A program made the translations under genes and the position numbers. This document shows positions 40,277 through 50,294 of a DNA stretch of 64,000 nt, piece by piece. The stretch is from Rhodovulum visakhapatnamense (GTDB taxonomy: Bacteria > Pseudomonadota > Alphaproteobacteria > Rhodobacterales > Rhodobacteraceae): NCBI RefSeq assembly GCF_004365965.1, contig NZ_SOEB01000003.1, forward strand, positions 211,951-275,950, read 5' to 3'. How positions within the stretch are numbered: position 1 is the stretch's first letter; every line of letters begins with the position of its first letter. The notes under the pieces are model-generated. The model was not told the origin of the DNA and did no database searches. It saw only the letters and a list, made by a program, of their open reading frames with translations.

Positions 40277-40753
40277 ATGCGCCCTGCCCTTGCCGTTGCC
40301 CTTGCCGGGCTTCTACTCGCCGCGCCGCTTTGGGCCGACGAAACCCGCCAAGACCGGCTGGAGGCGGCCCATGACTATGTCCAGCGCGCCGTGGCCGACA
40401 TGGATCTCGAGGAAATCGTGCGCTCGATGTGGCGCCCGGCCGTGTCCAGCATCGAGGCCGGCGGCACCCGCCTGACCGCCTCGCAACTGTCGCGGATCGA
40501 GGCGCTTTATGCCGAGATCTATACCGACCGGCTGCGCGCGCTGATGCTGTCGCAGGACGAGCTGATGGCCGATCTGATGACGCTGGACGAAATCGAGGCG
40601 CTGCGCGACTTCTACGCCACGCCCGAGGGCCGGTCGGTCATGCAGAAGCTGCCCAAGGTGCTGAACGCGCAGCAGCCGCAGATCATCGAGCTGGTGCAAA
40701 GCACGATGCCCGAGGTTCTGACCCGGATGCAGGGGATCGTCGAGGCGCCCTGA
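40277..40753 (+). CDS. Exported DUF2059-domain protein
   Basis: 158 aa with signal peptide MRPALAVALAGLLLAAPLWA cleaved near residue 20, then a helical DUF2059-like domain containing ALMLSQDELMADLMTLDEIEALRDFYATPEGRSVMQKLP, the usual family core. ATG 40277 has GGAGA 8 bases upstream. Function is unknown; family members are periplasmic. It is convergent with lpxB, 6 bases apart. Confidence 0.82.
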   Translation: MRPALAVALAGLLLAAPLWADETRQDRLEAAHDYVQRAVADMDLEEIVRSMWRPAVSSIEAGGTRLTASQLSRIEALYAEIYTDRLRALMLSQDELMADLMTLDEIEALRDFYATPEGRSVMQKLPKVLNAQQPQIIELVQSTMPEVLTRMQGIVEAP

Positions 40754-40759
40754 GCCCCG

Positions 40760-41941
40760 CTAGTTTCGCCGCGCCGTCGCCAGACCGTCCAGCACCGCGC
40801 GCGCGGCGCGCCGCCCCGGCGCCTCGCCGCCCTGGCCAAGCCGGTCCATGGTGACGCGCATCGCCTCGATCTGGGGCGCGCGGTAGGCCGGGTCCTCCAG
40901 CAGCAGGCACAGCGCGGCGGCGATCGGGCCGGGCTGGCAGGCCTCGCCCAGAAATTCGGGGACCGCGCGGGTTTCGCTGACGATATTGACCAGTGTCACG
41001 GTATCGAGCCGCACCATCCGCCAGATGATCTGGCGGCTGAGCCAGTTCATGTCATAGGCGATGACCATGGGCGTTTCGGACGCGGCCAGTTCCAGCGACA
41101 CGGTACCCGAGGCCGCCAGCGCCAGATCGGCCGCGGCGAAGGCGGCGCGCTTGGCGGCCGCCGCGGCAGTGCCGTCGGCGCGCGGGTCGATCAGCACCGG
41201 CGCGCCGGGCCAGGCGGCGGTCAGGCCCGCGACCCTCTCGGCCACGCCCGCCGTCGTCGGCACCACGACGCGCAGCCCCGGATGCTGGGACGCGACCGTC
41301 TGCAGCGCCGTGCCGAAGACCGGCGCCAGCCGGTCGACCTCGCCCGCGCGCGACCCCGGCAACACGAGGCAGAGCGGCGCGTCTGCCGCGATGCCGTGGC
41401 GGTCGCGGAAGGCGCGGGCCTCCTGGTCCGAGGCGCGGGGCTGGGCCACCACCGGATGCCCGACGAAATCGCAACGCATCCCGGCGGCTTCCATATAGGG
41501 CGGCTCGAACGGGAACAGCGCCAGCACCTGATCGATCGCCTCGGCCATCCGCGCGGCCCGGCCCGGCCGCCAGGCCCAGACCGTGGGGGCCACGTAATGG
41601 ACCGTGCGCACAGGGCTTTGCGCCTTGACCCGGCGCGCGACCCGCAGGCAGAAATCCGGGCTGTCGATGGTCACCAGCGCATCGGGCGACAGCCGCACCA
41701 CCTCGGCCGCGCATTCCTTGATCCGCCGCATCAGCGCCGCATAGCGCGGCAGCACCTCGGCGATGCCCATCACCGACAGCTCGTCCATCGGAAAAAGGCT
41801 TTCCAACCCCTCGGCCTGCATGAGAGGTCCGCCCACCCCATGCACCTCGAGCCCCGGATCGAGCTCTTTCAGCCCGGCGATCAGCGCCGCCCCGAGCGCA
41901 TCGCCCGAAGGCTCGCCCGCGATGAAGAAAAGCCGCGTCAC
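40760..41941 (-). CDS. lpxB: Lipid-A-disaccharide synthase
   Basis: A GT-B glycosyltransferase that joins lipid X and UDP-2,3-diacylglucosamine. 393 aa from GTG 41941, whose GTGA overlaps the lpxI stop. Family motifs: FIAGEPSGDALGAALI, VTIDSPDFCLRVARRVK, YVAPTVWAWRPGRAARMAEAIDQVLALFPFEP and LVLPGSRAGEVDRLAPVF, and the UDP site AASGTVSLELAASETPMVIAY. It is the last gene of the envelope cluster. Confidence 0.95.
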   Translation of the reverse strand: MTRLFFIAGEPSGDALGAALIAGLKELDPGLEVHGVGGPLMQAEGLESLFPMDELSVMGIAEVLPRYAALMRRIKECAAEVVRLSPDALVTIDSPDFCLRVARRVKAQSPVRTVHYVAPTVWAWRPGRAARMAEAIDQVLALFPFEPPYMEAAGMRCDFVGHPVVAQPRASDQEARAFRDRHGIAADAPLCLVLPGSRAGEVDRLAPVFGTALQTVASQHPGLRVVVPTTAGVAERVAGLTAAWPGAPVLIDPRADGTAAAAAKRAAFAAADLALAASGTVSLELAASETPMVIAYDMNWLSRQIIWRMVRLDTVTLVNIVSETRAVPEFLGEACQPGPIAAALCLLLEDPAYRAPQIEAMRVTMDRLGQGGEAPGRRAARAVLDGLATARRN

Positions 41942-42795
41942 GGCTCCCGGACCCAGATGAAGACCCCCAGCGCGTCGGCCCGGGCCACGGTTTCGGCGCG
42001 ATCCAGCACCATGACGCCGCCCGCCTCCAGCACGATCCCCGCAAGCCCCGCGCGGTGGGCCGCCTCGACGGTCGCAGGCCCGATGGCAGGCAGATCGACC
42101 CGGCGGTCCTGCCCGGGTTTGGGCGCCTTGTAGACCACGCCCCGCGCGCCCCTGGGGTCGGGACGGCAACCGGCCGCCGTCTCGGCGACGAAGGCCAGCA
42201 TCGCATCGGTCCCGGGCAGCGTCTCGACCGCCAGACACAGGCCCTGCGCCACCACCGCGCCCTGCCCGACATCGACCGCGCCGAGACCCTCGACGATGGC
42301 GGCGGCGCGTGCCGCATCCTTCTCGTCGGCTTTCGAGGGCGCGACCCCGGTCAGAACGCCCGGCGCGGGCAGCAGATCGGGGGCGACCGCATCGGCGCCG
42401 ACGACGGCAAACCCGTCTTCCTCGAACAGCGCGATCACGGCGCGCAAGAGACCGTCATCGCCCTGCGCCAGATAGGGCAGGATGCGCGGCAGAAGCTGGG
42501 CGGTGCGCGGGTCGATCCGCTCGGGGTCGAGCCGGGGCCGCCGGATCGTTCCGGCCAGCACCACCCGGGTCACGCCGCGACCGTGCAGCAGATCGAACAG
42601 CACCGCGAGCCGTTCCAGCGCGAAGGTCTCGACCGGCCAGCGGTCGGCCTCGTCCATCGCGAAGCCCTCGATCTGGGCGATCAGGAAGGGCATTCCCGCA
42701 GCCTCCATGGCGCGGGCAAGATGCGCGGGCAGCGCGCCGCCCCCGGCGATCAGGGCCGTGGTGCCGACAACGGTCTCGGGTGAAGTCTCGGGCAT
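41938..42795 (-). CDS. lpxI: UDP-2,3-diacylglucosamine pyrophosphatase LpxI
   Basis: Splits UDP-2,3-diacylglucosamine to lipid X; alphaproteobacteria use this DUF1009 enzyme in place of LpxH. 285 aa. ALIAGGGALPAHLARAMEAAG at the N-terminus, GTIRRPRLDPERIDPRTAQLLPRI, and C-terminal DLPAIGPATVEAAHRAGLAGIVLEAGGVMVLD are characteristic. Placement between lpxA and lpxB is the standard order. Confidence 0.93.
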   Translation of the reverse strand: MPETSPETVVGTTALIAGGGALPAHLARAMEAAGMPFLIAQIEGFAMDEADRWPVETFALERLAVLFDLLHGRGVTRVVLAGTIRRPRLDPERIDPRTAQLLPRILPYLAQGDDGLLRAVIALFEEDGFAVVGADAVAPDLLPAPGVLTGVAPSKADEKDAARAAAIVEGLGAVDVGQGAVVAQGLCLAVETLPGTDAMLAFVAETAAGCRPDPRGARGVVYKAPKPGQDRRVDLPAIGPATVEAAHRAGLAGIVLEAGGVMVLDRAETVARADALGVFIWVREP

Positions 42796-42838
42796 CGGGT
42801 CGGTCCTCGCTCCGGTCTGGGCCTCGATAGGCGCGTCG

Positions 42839-43639
42839 TCAGGGTTTCGGCGTCAGGAAGGACCGGTCGGTATCGGCCAGCACGAACTCGACCATCTGGC
42901 GCACATAGGCGCTGTCGGCGGTCTCGGCGAGGTGCCGCGCGCGCTGATGGAAGGTGCCTTCGCCCTCGGCCAGATGCTGGAAAGCGGCCCGGAGCGCCGC
43001 AATATCCTCGCGCGCGACGCCGCGGCGCTTGAGCCCGACAAGGTTCAGCCCGTCCAGCACGCCGCGCGGCCCCTGCACCAGCCCGAAGGGGATCACGTCA
43101 TTGGTGACCATGGTCAGCGCGCCGACGATCGCACCCTGCCCGATCCGCACCCATTGGTGGATACCGGCAAGCCCGCCGATGACGACATTGTCGCCGATGA
43201 TGCAATGCCCGGCAAAGGCCGCGTGATTGGCCACGATCACGCCATTGCCGACCTGAACGTCATGACCGACATGGCTGCCGGTCATGAACAGGCAATCGTC
43301 GCCGACCCGGGTGATGCCGCCGCCGCCCTCGGTGCCGGTATTCATGGTCACCGCCTCGCGGATGCGGTTGCGCTTGCCCACGATCAGCCGGGTTTCCTCG
43401 CCGCGGTATTTCAGATCCTGCGGGATGTCGCCGATATTGGCGAAGGGAAAGATCACCGTCCCGTCGCCGATCTCGGTCAGCCCGGTCACCACCGCGTGGC
43501 TTTTGACCACCACATCCGGCCCGAGCCGGACCTTCGGACCGATCACCGAGAACGGGCCGACCGTGGCCCCGGGGCCGATCTCGGCACCGTCCTCGACAAG
43601 GGCCGAGGGGTGGATCTTGGCGCTGGGGTCGATCGCCAT
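42839..43639 (-). CDS. lpxA: UDP-N-acetylglucosamine O-acyltransferase
   Basis: First step of lipid A synthesis. 266 aa of left-handed beta-helix hexapeptide repeats (IHPSALVEDGAEIGPGATVGPFSVIGPKV). The catalytic-His region is LFMTGSHVGHDVQVGNGVIVANHAAFAGH, and the C-terminal helical domain starts near VGLKRRGVAREDIAALR. It starts 6 bases after the fabZ stop. Confidence 0.95.
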   Translation of the reverse strand: MAIDPSAKIHPSALVEDGAEIGPGATVGPFSVIGPKVRLGPDVVVKSHAVVTGLTEIGDGTVIFPFANIGDIPQDLKYRGEETRLIVGKRNRIREAVTMNTGTEGGGGITRVGDDCLFMTGSHVGHDVQVGNGVIVANHAAFAGHCIIGDNVVIGGLAGIHQWVRIGQGAIVGALTMVTNDVIPFGLVQGPRGVLDGLNLVGLKRRGVAREDIAALRAAFQHLAEGEGTFHQRARHLAETADSAYVRQMVEFVLADTDRSFLTPKP

Positions 43640-43645
43640 GGCGGC

Positions 43646-44116
43646 TTACTCCGGGTTGATGTCCATCATCGCGGTGAATTCGGCTTCGGCCGCGATCTCG
43701 CCGCCGACCTTCGCCACACCTTCGAACTTCCAGATCTTGACCTTCTTCGAGCCGCCGCGCTTGACCGTCACATGCAGCTCGAGCACGTCGCCGGGAACAA
43801 CCATCCGACGGAACTTGCACTTGTCCATCGCCATGAAATAGACCAGCAGGTCATCCTCGGACAGATCCACCGACTTGCCAACGAGAACCCCGCCGGTCTG
43901 GCCCATGGCCTCGACGATCAGCACCCCGGGCATGATCGGCTTCGACGGGAAATGCCCCTGGAAATGCGGCTCGTTGATCGAGACGTTCTTGATCCCGACG
44001 GCGCTGTGGCCCGGCACGATGTCCGTCACCCGGTCGATCATCAGAAACGGATAGCGGTGCGGCAAAATCTTCTGGATTTCGTCGATATCGGCCTCAAGGA
44101 CCTGACTGTCGGACAT
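43646..44116 (-). CDS. fabZ: 3-hydroxyacyl-[acyl-carrier-protein] dehydratase FabZ
   Basis: Fatty acid elongation dehydratase. 156 aa hot-dog fold from ATG 44116 with AAGGAGA upstream. Catalytic His is in [23 protein letters not shown] with the partner Glu in VEA. The [11 protein letters not shown] segment is typical. It competes with LpxA for 3-hydroxyacyl-ACP, which explains the conserved gene pair. Confidence 0.96.
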   Translation of the reverse strand: MSDSQVLEADIDEIQKILPHRYPFLMIDRVTDIVPGHSAVGIKNVSINEPHFQGHFPSKPIMPGVLIVEAMGQTGGVLVGKSVDLSEDDLLVYFMAMDKCKFRRMVVPGDVLELHVTVKRGGSKKVKIWKFEGVAKVGGEIAAEAEFTAMMDINPE

Positions 44117-44205
44117 CGAGCCTGTCTCCTTGCACATTGCGAATATGCTTTCATCACGCGGTACGGAGCGCAGTATCAACTCGTCCGTGCCGAGACAAGC
44201 GACGC

Positions 44206-44856
44206 CTAGTCGCCGCTCTGGCCCGTTCCTTCCGGCGCTGCGGGCTCCAAAGAAGATGGCTCCGGAGGATCGGCCGCGGCGCCCTCGGCGGCGTCCGGCA
44301 CTGCCTCGCCGTCCGGGTCGATGACCACCCGCTCGTCCAAAAGAGCGATGGCGTCGGCGGTAATGTCGACCTGACCGGCCGACAGGATCACCGCCTCGCG
44401 CGCCAGAACCGCGACGGCACCGCGGTCTCGCACGATCTCGGCAAGAACCGGCAGTGCCTTGCGGAAGAAATCCTGCCGGTCCCCCTCGCGGCGCTGGGTC
44501 AGCTCGCGCGCCTTGCGCTCCTGCGTGGCGCGGATCGTTTCGACCTTGCTGTCGAAGGCCTCGGCCAGCGGCCGGAACTGGTCGGGCGGCACCGTGGCGC
44601 GCTGTTCGGTCAGCGCGCGTTCCTCGGCCACAAGCTCGCTCTCGATCCGCCGGTTCTCGGCGGCCAGGGCGGCGGCTTCGGCCTCGAGCGCCTGCTCGAT
44701 CGCCTGACCGGCCTTGCTGTCCTGGAACAGACGGTCCTGATCGAGCGTCAGGATCGGGCTGAGAAAGACCGGACGCCCGTCCTGCGCCAGCGCCGGACCG
44801 GCAAGGCCAAGCGCCGCCGCGGCGGCCAGCGCCCATCCGCGACCCGCCCGGCGCAT
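44206..44856 (-). CDS. OmpH/Skp-family periplasmic chaperone
   Basis: 216 aa. Signal peptide [24 protein letters not shown], then [45 protein letters not shown], a long helical hairpin as in Skp, and a C-terminal half [34 protein letters not shown] Pro/Glu/Ala-rich tail of about 35 residues is an addition to the family core. It follows bamA by 4 bases; Skp hands unfolded porins to BamA. Confidence 0.85.
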   Translation of the reverse strand: MRRAGRGWALAAAAALGLAGPALAQDGRPVFLSPILTLDQDRLFQDSKAGQAIEQALEAEAAALAAENRRIESELVAEERALTEQRATVPPDQFRPLAEAFDSKVETIRATQERKARELTQRREGDRQDFFRKALPVLAEIVRDRGAVAVLAREAVILSAGQVDITADAIALLDERVVIDPDGEAVPDAAEGAAADPPEPSSLEPAAPEGTGQSGD

Positions 44857-44860
44857 CGGC

Positions 44861-47185
44861 TCAGAACCTCGTCGAGATCGTGAAGTCGAAGTTCTGCTCT
44901 TCGTCGTAGTCCTCTTTCATGACCGCCTTCGAGAAGTTGAAGCGCAGCGGACCGAGCGGGGTCTTCCAGAAAAGCGACACCCCCACCGCGGACCGCAGAT
45001 GGAAGTCGTCATCGACAGGCCCCGAGGAGGTGCCGGTGTTGTCCAGCCCCCAGACCGTGCCGAAATCGGCGAAGACGCCGCCGGTGATGCCGTATTCGGC
45101 GGGCAGGCCCAGCGGGAATTCGGCCTCGAACCGGGCCACGGCGTACATGTTGCCCCCGAGCGCCTCGTCGCCTTCGCGCGGACCGAGGCCGTTGCCGTCG
45201 AAACCGCGCATCTTGCCGTTCAGGAAGTAGCGTTCGGTCACCCGGCTTTCGGAATCGCCCAGCATGGTCAGCGCCCCGCCCTCAAGCTCGGCGCGCAGCG
45301 TCACCTCTTCGTTCCAGACCATCCTCTGGACGCCCGCCAGGGCCGTGGTCTCGATGAATTCAAGATCGCCGCCAAGCCCGGCATAGTCCTGGTTGAACTT
45401 CAGCACGATCCCGGAATTGGGATCGAGCCCGGTGCGGCGGGTGTCGTAGGTGAACCCGTAGCCGACCTTCGAAAAGGTCTGACCCGGGTCTTCGGCCTCG
45501 CGGGCCAGCACCTCGGAATCGCCCTCGTAATTCTTGAAGGTGTTTTCGCCGATGGCATAGCGCAGCTCGAACCGGCCGTTCTCCGAAATCGGGAATTCCA
45601 GCGACGGCGAGATCTCGATCTTCTGGGTCTCGTATTCGCTGTCGTATTTGCCGGTATCGGTCTGCGAATAGGTCGCCCCGAAGCGGAACCGCACGTCGCG
45701 CCCGAGGAAGGCCGGCTCGACGAAGACCAGCCGCGAGGTCGCGTTGTCGGTGCCGGTATCGATCCGGGCGCTCAGGTACTGGCCACGGCCGAGGAAGTTG
45801 TTTTCGCTGAAGGACAGCGCGGCGCCCGCTCCGTCGGTCTGCGAATAGCTCAGGCCGAAGGACAGCGTCCCGGTCGGCTGTTCCTCGACATTGACGTCGA
45901 TGATCATCTGGTCGGGGCTGGTGCCCTCGCGCGCCGAGACATCGGCGGTCGAGAAGAAGCCGAGCGCGCGGATGCGGTCGGCGGTCTGCCGGATCTCGCG
46001 CGGGTTGAAGGGGTCGCCCTCGACGGTGTTGAACTGCCGCCGGACCACGCGGTCGAGCGTGGTGGCGTTGCCCTCGATGTCGATGCGCTCGACGAAAAGC
46101 CGCGGGCCGCGTTCGACGACGAACTCGACATCCAGCGTCAGGTCGCGGTCGTTGCGGGTGATCCGCGGGGTGATACGGATGAAGTTCAGCCCCTTCTGCA
46201 CCGCCAGCCGTTCCATCCGGGCGACCGTGGTCTCGATCGCCATGGGCGTGTAGGTATCGCCTTCCCTGACCCGGGCCGCCTGCTGGAACTCGTCGGGATC
46301 GACCTCGGTCAGGTCCGACGAGGTGGTGATCTTGCCGAAATTGAACTTCTGCCCCTCGCGGATATTGAAGGTCAGCAGATAGGCGTCGCGGTTGCGGGTC
46401 AGTTCGGGCGTGACCGACAGCACCTGGAAATCGACATAGCCGCGCGAGGTGTAGAAGTCCTTCAGCACCTGCTTGTCGAACTCGATCCGGTCGGCGACGA
46501 AGGTGTCCGAACGGATCAGACGGCGCAGCAGGCCCGCCTGCTTGGTCCCCAGCGCCCGGCGCAGGCGGCCTTCGGAATAGGCACGGTTGCCGACAAAGGA
46601 AATGCGCTCGATCTCGACCACGGCGCCTTCGGCGATCTCGAAGACCAGATCGACGCGGTTGTCGGAGCGTTCGATGATGCGGGGCGTGACCGTGGCGGCA
46701 ATGCGGCCGGATTGTTCATAGGCGGCGGCGATGGCCGAGGCGTCGGCTTCGGCGGTGGACGGCGAATAGACCCGGCGCGACTGGGACTGGACGATCTTCT
46801 GCAGATCCTCGTCCTTGATCCGGGCATTGCCCTCGAAGCCGATGCGGTTGACGGTCGGGTATTCGGTGACCTTGATGACCAGCGTCCCGCCCTGCGGCAC
46901 CAGCTCGACGGATTCGAAAAGGCCGCTGTCGACAACGGCCTGATAGGCATCGTTCAAACGGGCCGCCGAGACCGTCTCGCCGCGCGAGATGTTGGCATAG
47001 CTCGCCACGGTCGAGGCATCGACCCGCTCGTTGCCCTCGACGCGCACATTGGAAAAGCTGTAGCTCTGCGCCATGGCCAGCTGCGGCACGCCCGCGCCGA
47101 GCCCCACGGCGACCGCGACGGCCGACAAGGCGAGGTTGCGCGCCCCCGGCCGGGTGCCGAGAAATCCCTGCGAAGATTTGGTCAT
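44861..47185 (-). CDS. bamA: Outer membrane protein assembly factor BamA
   Basis: 774 aa, normal length. After a signal peptide ending LAMAQ come five POTRA domains, about 25-420 (SFSNVRVEGNERVDASTVASYANI, EYPTVNRIGFEGNARIKDEDL, VVEIERISFVGNRAYSEGRL, KFNFGKITTSSDLT, RLFVERIDIEGNATTLDRVVRRQFNTVEGDPFN). A 16-strand barrel follows, with the LGPREGDEALGGN loop region and terminal Phe (FDFTISTRF). The loop-6 VRGF/Y motif is seen as KMRGFDGNGLGPRE. Confidence 0.95.
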   Translation of the reverse strand: MTKSSQGFLGTRPGARNLALSAVAVAVGLGAGVPQLAMAQSYSFSNVRVEGNERVDASTVASYANISRGETVSAARLNDAYQAVVDSGLFESVELVPQGGTLVIKVTEYPTVNRIGFEGNARIKDEDLQKIVQSQSRRVYSPSTAEADASAIAAAYEQSGRIAATVTPRIIERSDNRVDLVFEIAEGAVVEIERISFVGNRAYSEGRLRRALGTKQAGLLRRLIRSDTFVADRIEFDKQVLKDFYTSRGYVDFQVLSVTPELTRNRDAYLLTFNIREGQKFNFGKITTSSDLTEVDPDEFQQAARVREGDTYTPMAIETTVARMERLAVQKGLNFIRITPRITRNDRDLTLDVEFVVERGPRLFVERIDIEGNATTLDRVVRRQFNTVEGDPFNPREIRQTADRIRALGFFSTADVSAREGTSPDQMIIDVNVEEQPTGTLSFGLSYSQTDGAGAALSFSENNFLGRGQYLSARIDTGTDNATSRLVFVEPAFLGRDVRFRFGATYSQTDTGKYDSEYETQKIEISPSLEFPISENGRFELRYAIGENTFKNYEGDSEVLAREAEDPGQTFSKVGYGFTYDTRRTGLDPNSGIVLKFNQDYAGLGGDLEFIETTALAGVQRMVWNEEVTLRAELEGGALTMLGDSESRVTERYFLNGKMRGFDGNGLGPREGDEALGGNMYAVARFEAEFPLGLPAEYGITGGVFADFGTVWGLDNTGTSSGPVDDDFHLRSAVGVSLFWKTPLGPLRFNFSKAVMKEDYDEEQNFDFTISTRF

Positions 47186-47461
47186 GTGCCCGTCCCAAGG
47201 TGACGTTTTCTTTCCGCCTTGCTAGCTTGCGGGCTGGGCTTTGTCAAAAGGCCGAAGCCAGGAAAATCGCCGATCGTTGCCGCGCTTCCTCACAGGGTCG
47301 TGCCGCGGGACGGCCGCCGGTCCGGCGAGAGCCGGACGCAGCCGGGGCTGCGGGGGCAGGCACTCTCCCGGAAGCGGCGCCATCCGCCACCGAAGCGCGC
47401 CCCCGGCGGGCAACCTGACAGCACTACCGGGCATGACGCCCTGACCGTCCCTCACGGGCGG

Positions 47462-47614
47462 TCAGAGCGGGGAGAAACTGGCCAGATAGCTGCCCGCGAT
47501 CAGCGCCAGCGCGATCCCGGCGGGAAAGATCACCCGATCCCAGTTCAGATCGAACAGCAGTACCAGCGTGCCTTGCCCCTCGCCCCTTCCGTTCAGACCG
47601 GTTGCCTGTGTCAT
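47462..47614 (-). CDS. Possible small membrane protein (50 aa)
   Basis: ATG 47614 with AGGA about 9 bases upstream encodes 50 residues: a polar N-terminus, then LVLLFDLNWDRVIFPAGIALALIAGSYLASFSPL, one predicted membrane helix. It lies between rseP and bamA on their strand. A hairpin CTGACCG/CGGTCAG (47441-47447, 47459-47465) overlaps its stop. The hydrophobic, evenly charged composition looks like a real small protein, but I have no family. Confidence 0.5.
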   Translation of the reverse strand: MTQATGLNGRGEGQGTLVLLFDLNWDRVIFPAGIALALIAGSYLASFSPL

Positions 47615-47745
47615 GTCCGTCCTGCCTTTGCATTCGACCGTTGCGCCGGAGGCTAGACGGGGAATGGGGCATCAATTTGGCGACGGGGCACGGCTCGCGC
47701 CCCGGACACGGCCCAGCTGCAGGCGGTGGCGTCCCTTCGCCGGGC

Positions 47746-49083
47746 TCAGGGACAGAAGATGTCGTTCGTAAGCGCGAAGACCATCAACCCGATCAGCAGG
47801 GCGAAACCGGTGGCCATCAGCATCCTCAGGGCCTTGTCGCTGGGCGGGCGCCCCACCACGGCCTCATAGGCGTAGAACACCAGATGCCCGCCATCGAGCA
47901 CCGGGATCGGAAAGAGGTTCAGAAGCCCGACCGCCGTCGAGAGCATGGCGATGAACCATACGAAGCTCTCCAGCCCCTGGCTGGCGGCCGCGCCCGAGGA
48001 TTCGGCGATGCCGAGCGGCCCCGAGAGGTTGCAGGAACTGATCTTGCCCGCGATCATGTGATACAGGCCCGAGAGGCTCGATTTCACGATGAAACCCAAC
48101 TGGTCCGCACCATAGGACACGGCCTCCAGCGGTCCGGCCATCCGGGTCGCGGGCTCGAAGGCCAGCCCCCCTGTCATGCCGATCAGCCAGCGCGTCTCGA
48201 ACCCGCCCTCGGGATTGGGCATGTCCATCCGTTTGGGGGTCAGCGCAAAGCTCAGCGTCTCGCCGTCGCGCCAGACGGTCAGGGCGATGGGCGCGCCTTC
48301 CGAGGCGGTCACCACGTCCTGCAACTGACGGAAAGCGCGGATCGGCTGGCCGTCGATGGCGGTGATCACGTCGCCTTCCTTCAGCCCGACCTCCATCGCC
48401 GCCGATTTCGGCTGGATCGCCGAGACCACCGGCGGGAAGGGATAGGGCCCGGCGACCTCCTGCTCGACCCCGTCGCGGCGCACCAGATAGGCGGTCTCGC
48501 TGTCGACCGGCAGGGCCGCCACGGCATCGTAGAAGGCGGTGTAATCGGGAGTTTCGCGGCCATCGAGCGCGAGGATGGTGTCGCCCTCGCGCAGCGCCGA
48601 TTGCGCGGCGGGCAAGGGGTGCAGTTTGCCCACGGTCGGCGGTTCGATCGCGACGCCGCTGACCACCGCCAGAAACGCGAAGACCGCAATCGACAGCACG
48701 AAATTGAACACCGGCCCCGCCGCCACCGTCAGGACCCGCGCCCAGAGCGGCGCGCCATGCATGCTGTGGCGCTTCTCGTCCGCATCCATCCCGGCCATGG
48801 CGGCGGCGTCCTTGCCGCTGGCCCCGTCGGAATCGCCCAGAAACCGCACATAGCCGCCCAGCGGCAGCGCCGCGATCTGCCAGCGCGTGCCGCGCCGGTC
48901 GACCCGAGAGACCAGCACCGGCCCGAAGCCGAGCGAGAACACCTCGGCCCGGATCCCGGTCCAGCGGCCGACGATGTAATGCCCGTATTCATGGACGGTG
49001 ACGATGATCGACAGCGCCACCACGAAGGCAACGACGGTGAAGGCGGCATTCCCGAACGAGGGAATCAGCGAAGCGATATCCAA
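47746..49083 (-). CDS. rseP: RIP metalloprotease RseP
   Basis: An intramembrane site-2 protease that cuts anti-sigma factors and signal-peptide remnants. 445 aa. Zinc motif HEYGH in IVTVHEYGHYIVGRWTGIRAEVFSLGFGP, a PDZ domain with QPKSAAMEVGLKEGDVITAIDG near 250, and the C-terminal third zinc ligand region NLFPIPVLDGGHLVFYAYE. It follows dxr by 21 bases. Confidence 0.95.
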   Translation of the reverse strand: MDIASLIPSFGNAAFTVVAFVVALSIIVTVHEYGHYIVGRWTGIRAEVFSLGFGPVLVSRVDRRGTRWQIAALPLGGYVRFLGDSDGASGKDAAAMAGMDADEKRHSMHGAPLWARVLTVAAGPVFNFVLSIAVFAFLAVVSGVAIEPPTVGKLHPLPAAQSALREGDTILALDGRETPDYTAFYDAVAALPVDSETAYLVRRDGVEQEVAGPYPFPPVVSAIQPKSAAMEVGLKEGDVITAIDGQPIRAFRQLQDVVTASEGAPIALTVWRDGETLSFALTPKRMDMPNPEGGFETRWLIGMTGGLAFEPATRMAGPLEAVSYGADQLGFIVKSSLSGLYHMIAGKISSCNLSGPLGIAESSGAAASQGLESFVWFIAMLSTAVGLLNLFPIPVLDGGHLVFYAYEAVVGRPPSDKALRMLMATGFALLIGLMVFALTNDIFCP

Positions 49084-49104
49084 GACTTCCAGCCTTATTG
49101 TTGT

Positions 49105-50289
49105 TCAGTGCTGCATCGACCGGACGATCCGCGCGGCCTCTTCCCGTGCGAGATGGTCCACATGCAGCACTTTCTCAAGGCTGAGGTCCGATTTCATCAG
49201 ATCGGAATCGACCGAAAGCCGATCAAGAACCGCCGCAACCACGTCCGACATCTGCGTGAACCCGATCTCGCGTGCCAGAAACGCATCAAGCGCGGCCTCC
49301 TTGCCCGCGTTGAAGGCCGCACCGGCATAGCCGCCCGCCTCCATCACCTCGCGGGCGATCCGGAGCGCAGGCCAGCGCGTCTCGCAGGCCGTGCGGAAGG
49401 TCAGCTGGCCGATCCTGGCCAGATCCAGCCGCGCGACCGGCAGCGCCGCGCGCTCGGGCCAGTTCAGCGCATAGCCGATGGCATGGCGCATGTCATGCGG
49501 GCCGACATGGGCCATGATCGCGCCGTCGCGATAGCCCACCATGGCGTGGATCAGGGATTCCGGATGGACCAGAGCCTCGATCTTCGAAGGCGCGATCCCG
49601 AAATATTCCTTGGTCTCGATCAGCTCCATGCCCTTGTTGAACATGGAGGCGGAATCGATGGTGATGCGCTGGCCCATCGCCCAGTTCGGATGCGACGAGG
49701 CTTGTTCGGGCGTGGCCCTGGCCAGATCCTCGATCGGCCAGTCGCGGAAGGCGCCGCCCGAGGCGGTGATGATCACCCGCTCGACCGCCGCCATATCCTC
49801 GCCCACCAGCGCCTGAAAGACCGCCGAATGTTCGCTGTCGACCGGCAGCACCCGCGCGCCGTGTTTCGCGGCGGCGCCCAGCAGCAGCGGCCCGGCGGCG
49901 ACCAGGCTTTCCTTGTTCGCCAGCGCCAGCGTCGTGCCATGCTCAAGCGCCTTCAGCCCCGGCGCGAGCCCGGCAAAGCCCACGATGGCCGACATGATCC
50001 AGTCGGCGGGACGGGCCGCAGCCTCGATCAGAGCGGCCTGCCCCGCAGCCGCCTCGACCCCCGATCCGGCCAGCGCGGCCCGAAGATCGTCCAGACACTC
50101 GTCGAAGGCGGTCACGGCCAGGTCGGCCTTCAGCGCGATGGCCTGCTCGGCCAGTCGCTTGACGTTTCGCCCGCCGGTCAGCGCCACCACGTCATAGCTG
50201 TCGGCCCCGCCCTGCCGGGTCAGAAGGTCGATGGTGTTTTCGCCGATAGACCCGGTCGCACCGAATACGGTGATCCGCCGTCGTTGCAT
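49105..50289 (-). CDS. dxr: 1-deoxy-D-xylulose 5-phosphate reductoisomerase
   Basis: Second step of the MEP isoprenoid pathway. 394 aa. NADPH motif RRITVFGATGSIGENTIDLL, metal site region LPVDSEHSAVFQAL near 210, substrate segment ITASGGAFRDWP, and NKGMELIETKEYFGI. The product feeds UppS's undecaprenyl diphosphate and, in a phototroph, carotenoids and phytyl chains. Confidence 0.96.
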   Translation of the reverse strand: MQRRRITVFGATGSIGENTIDLLTRQGGADSYDVVALTGGRNVKRLAEQAIALKADLAVTAFDECLDDLRAALAGSGVEAAAGQAALIEAAARPADWIMSAIVGFAGLAPGLKALEHGTTLALANKESLVAAGPLLLGAAAKHGARVLPVDSEHSAVFQALVGEDMAAVERVIITASGGAFRDWPIEDLARATPEQASSHPNWAMGQRITIDSASMFNKGMELIETKEYFGIAPSKIEALVHPESLIHAMVGYRDGAIMAHVGPHDMRHAIGYALNWPERAALPVARLDLARIGQLTFRTACETRWPALRIAREVMEAGGYAGAAFNAGKEAALDAFLAREIGFTQMSDVVAAVLDRLSVDSDLMKSDLSLEKVLHVDHLAREEAARIVRSMQH

Positions 50290-50294
50290 GCCGT

